Positions 62,616 through 64,000 of a DNA stretch of 64,000 bases are shown one piece after another; position 1 is the first letter of the stretch; the number at the start of each line of letters is the position of its first letter. Location: positions 1-64,000 of the forward strand of contig JAAELT010000251.1 of the NCBI GenBank assembly GCA_024226315.1, written 5' to 3'. The position numbers and the translations under genes are program-made. The stretch comes from a bacterium. GTDB lineage: Bacteria > Acidobacteriota > Thermoanaerobaculia > Multivoradales > J023. The notes under the pieces are model-generated. The model saw nothing but the letters and a program-made list of their open reading frames with translations. It was not told the origin of the DNA and searched no databases.

Positions 62616-63668
62616 ATGCCGACACCAGTCACCACGAAACCCGCCTCGATCGCCTCGCGGCTGAAGTCGTTCGGAGCCGTTCACGCGGCGCTCAACACCC
62701 AGTCCACCGAGGCGGTGACCGATCTCGGCCACCGCCAGGCCGCGACACTCGCCGGCGGCCGGACAGGGACTGGCGAGCCCGCGCTCCTCGCCGTGGAGAG
62801 CGGCGACTACCAGCGGGTCTTCGCCCACCTCGCCGGCGAGCTCGAAGGGGCGAAGGATCAGATGATCTCCGCCAACTCCGCCCACCTGGGCCAGCTGGCC
62901 CGGATCGTCGAGCTCAAGGCGCGCCGTGCCGGCCTGACCGGCGCCCTGTCCGGCCGCTTCCTCAAGGTCCGCAACACCTTCGAAACGCTTTACGGCTCTC
63001 ACCAGGGCTTCCCGGTGCTCGCAGTCTCCGGTAGGACTCCGCGGAGCCCGACGGGCCTGGTGGCCCAGGTCCGGGAGACGGCGGCCTTCCTGGCGGAGCC
63101 CAAGGTGGAGCTGCCGCCGCTCGACGTCGATGGTATCGCGGTCGATCCTCCGACCACGGCCGTCCAGCTGGGCGCCGGGGCCGACGAGCTCGACGGCGTG
63201 CTCGTCGAGCTGAACGAGGCGCAGAAGCAGGCCGACGTCACCCGCCAGGCCAAGAACGACGCGATCTCCGCCTATGACCGCAAGTTCCTACGCGTCGCCC
63301 GGATGGCGGAGAGCCTCTTCCACTTCGCTGGCATGCACGAGCTGGCGAAGCGGGTGCGGCCGTCGACCCGCCGTCCTGGACGCCGCCTGGCCGACGGGGG
63401 CTCGGAGCCGGAGCCCGGAGACTCCGTGGCGCGGCAAGCACCGGCCGAGACTTCCGGGGAGCCGGAAGCGGACGCGCCTTCGGTCGAGCCTGGCGAGTCA
63501 TTCATCCAGTCTGGGCCAGGCGACGACATCGAGATCCTCCACCCGGCCGAACTCTCTGACGTTGTTCGTCACCACGGAGTGCTCATGGGTGACTCCGGTC
63601 GCGGCGATCAAGAGGTCGTGCGCCCCGATCATCTGTCCACGGGCACTCAAGTCAGCCCACAGACGTGA
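62616..63668 (+). CDS. Paralog B of the repeat-array-linked family; C-terminus runs into an antisense PIN gene
   Basis: A 350-aa protein of unknown function, ATG 62616 after AGGAAAGGAG (62597-62606). Residues about 10-265 match paralog A (28526-29371) in order and motifs (SIASR, SANSAHLGQLARIVELKARR, ETLYGSHQGF, RSPTGLVAQVRET, LGAGADELD, QAKNDAISAYDRKFL, RVRPSTRRPGRR). After an acidic tail (about 265-293) the frame stays open for about 57 codons that are antisense to the PIN gene ending at 63498. The natural stop has probably been lost or displaced. A longer frame from 62328 reads through the array but has no ribosome site. Confidence 0.75.
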   Translation: MPTPVTTKPASIASRLKSFGAVHAALNTQSTEAVTDLGHRQAATLAGGRTGTGEPALLAVESGDYQRVFAHLAGELEGAKDQMISANSAHLGQLARIVELKARRAGLTGALSGRFLKVRNTFETLYGSHQGFPVLAVSGRTPRSPTGLVAQVRETAAFLAEPKVELPPLDVDGIAVDPPTTAVQLGAGADELDGVLVELNEAQKQADVTRQAKNDAISAYDRKFLRVARMAESLFHFAGMHELAKRVRPSTRRPGRRLADGGSEPEPGDSVARQAPAETSGEPEADAPSVEPGESFIQSGPGDDIEILHPAELSDVVRHHGVLMGDSGRGDQEVVRPDHLSTGTQVSPQT

Positions 63669-63914
63669 ATGGACTCTGGCGATCTCCATGTCGAACGGGA
63701 GGATCGGCACCTGGGAGAAGATCGACTCGACAAAGCGTTCTCGGCGACCTCTGCGAACAGCGGTGTTTGCGCGGTGGACGCCATGCAGAAGCTCCGATGC
63801 CGAGATCGCGGCGAGGAAGACGGGCAGATCTCCGACCGAATCCAGCAGCGTTTCGAGCCCTTCCCCCGACCTCTCGATCCGGATGAAGACGCTGGTGTCG
63901 ATCAGGAGTCCCAA
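63498..63914 (-). CDS. VapC-like PIN toxin
   Basis: 138 aa from TTG 63914. MGLLIDTSVFIRIER gives the first Asp; ISASELLHGVHRA the Glu; GAHDLLIAAT and VVTNNVREFGRV the later Asp/Asn. Complete VapC length. The start overlaps the upstream antitoxin by 13 nt. Its middle (63602-63773) is duplicated at 60810-60981. It lies antisense to the tail of paralog B. Confidence 0.9.
   Translation of the reverse strand: MGLLIDTSVFIRIERSGEGLETLLDSVGDLPVFLAAISASELLHGVHRANTAVRRGRRERFVESIFSQVPILPFDMEIARVHSRLWADLSARGQMIGAHDLLIAATGVTHEHSVVTNNVREFGRVEDLDVVAWPRLDE
63602..63773. repeat. Source copy of the 172-bp duplication
   Basis: Direct repeat of 60810-60981, 4 mismatches, no gaps. It lies wholly inside the PIN gene, so this copy is the intact one. 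Confidence 0.85.
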
Positions 63915-64000
63915 AGACCCTCTTCCGGAGCCGGCTGCTCGGTCTGGATCCGTTCGAGCTCGTCAGCGAACTCCGGATCGCCCGTTCTCTCGGCCTGGAG
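63902..64000 (-). CDS. C-terminus of an antitoxin for the 63498 PIN toxin (partial)
   Basis: The last 32 codons, LQAERTGDPEFADELERIQT then EQPAPEEGLWDS and TGA, are acidic and helical as in VapB tails. The gene begins beyond the window and overlaps the toxin start by 13 nt. Confidence 0.7.
   Translation of the reverse strand, partial: LQAERTGDPEFADELERIQTEQPAPEEGLWDS

Noticed and set aside
1..64000. tRNA or rRNA genes and transposases
   Set aside because: Intergenic regions were read for cloverleaf-like and IS-like features and none was found.

Overview
The window is GC-rich DNA from a Gram-negative bacterium. The outer-membrane Omp85 barrel, lipoprotein and many signal peptides show the cell type. 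Hanks-type kinases with TPR or cNMP domains, a TIGR02999-type sigma factor, a beta-propeller histidine kinase, an IPTL-CTERM-like protein and DUF885 remnants suggest an Acidobacteriota-like lineage (Thermoanaerobaculia or a relative). That placement is inference; there is no rRNA or taxonomic marker here.

Layout. 1-5337 (minus): a signalling operon of a hypothetical protein, a membrane coiled-coil protein, an ECF sigma factor and a Ser/Thr kinase with TPRs. 5597-8776: a small lipoprotein, an Omp85 barrel and an odd two-receiver protein. 8808-28471: the centrepiece, a polyunsaturated fatty acid (PUFA) synthase locus in the order ER (pfa1/pfaD), KS-AT-2xACP-KR-DH (pfa2/pfaA) and KS-CLF-AT-4xDH-DH'-AGPAT (pfa3), followed by a phosphopantetheinyl transferase and a fatty acyl-AMP ligase. 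28526-30370: an unrecognised helical protein with a near-ideal promoter, a structured leader and an upstream 41-bp tandem-repeat array. 30371-34121 (minus): a tight operon of an AfsA-like hotdog protein, an amidohydrolase, two PlsC acyltransferases and an NAD-dependent epimerase. 34260-45208: a 55-aa sORF, a FecR/TPR protein, a propeller histidine kinase, a molybdopterin oxidoreductase, an NPCBM-like secreted protein, a deoxynucleoside kinase and a cNMP-binding kinase. 45431-57881: an NhaC-type antiporter and three exported proteins (IPTL-CTERM-like, a 2504-aa repeat protein and an M14 carboxypeptidase). The last two share a C-terminal DGFESGD-AW tag. 57927-64000: an EamA transporter, then an island of toxin-antitoxin modules (HigBA, orphan Phd, RelE-like pair, PIN/RHH, PIN/antitoxin) mixed with DUF885 and PIN fragments.

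How the genes fit together. Pfa1-3 with the PPTase should form a self-contained PUFA or very-long-chain lipid factory. The fused AGPAT domain, the FAAL and the separate PlsC enzymes offer routes for putting the chain into lipids. The AfsA-like operon may use acyl-ACP or acyl substrates to make a small lipid or signal.

The least explained system is a paralogous gene pair (28526-29371 minus and 62616-63668 plus). Each copy has its own tandem array of 41- or 42-bp units upstream, and the two arrays look related and face the same way relative to their gene.
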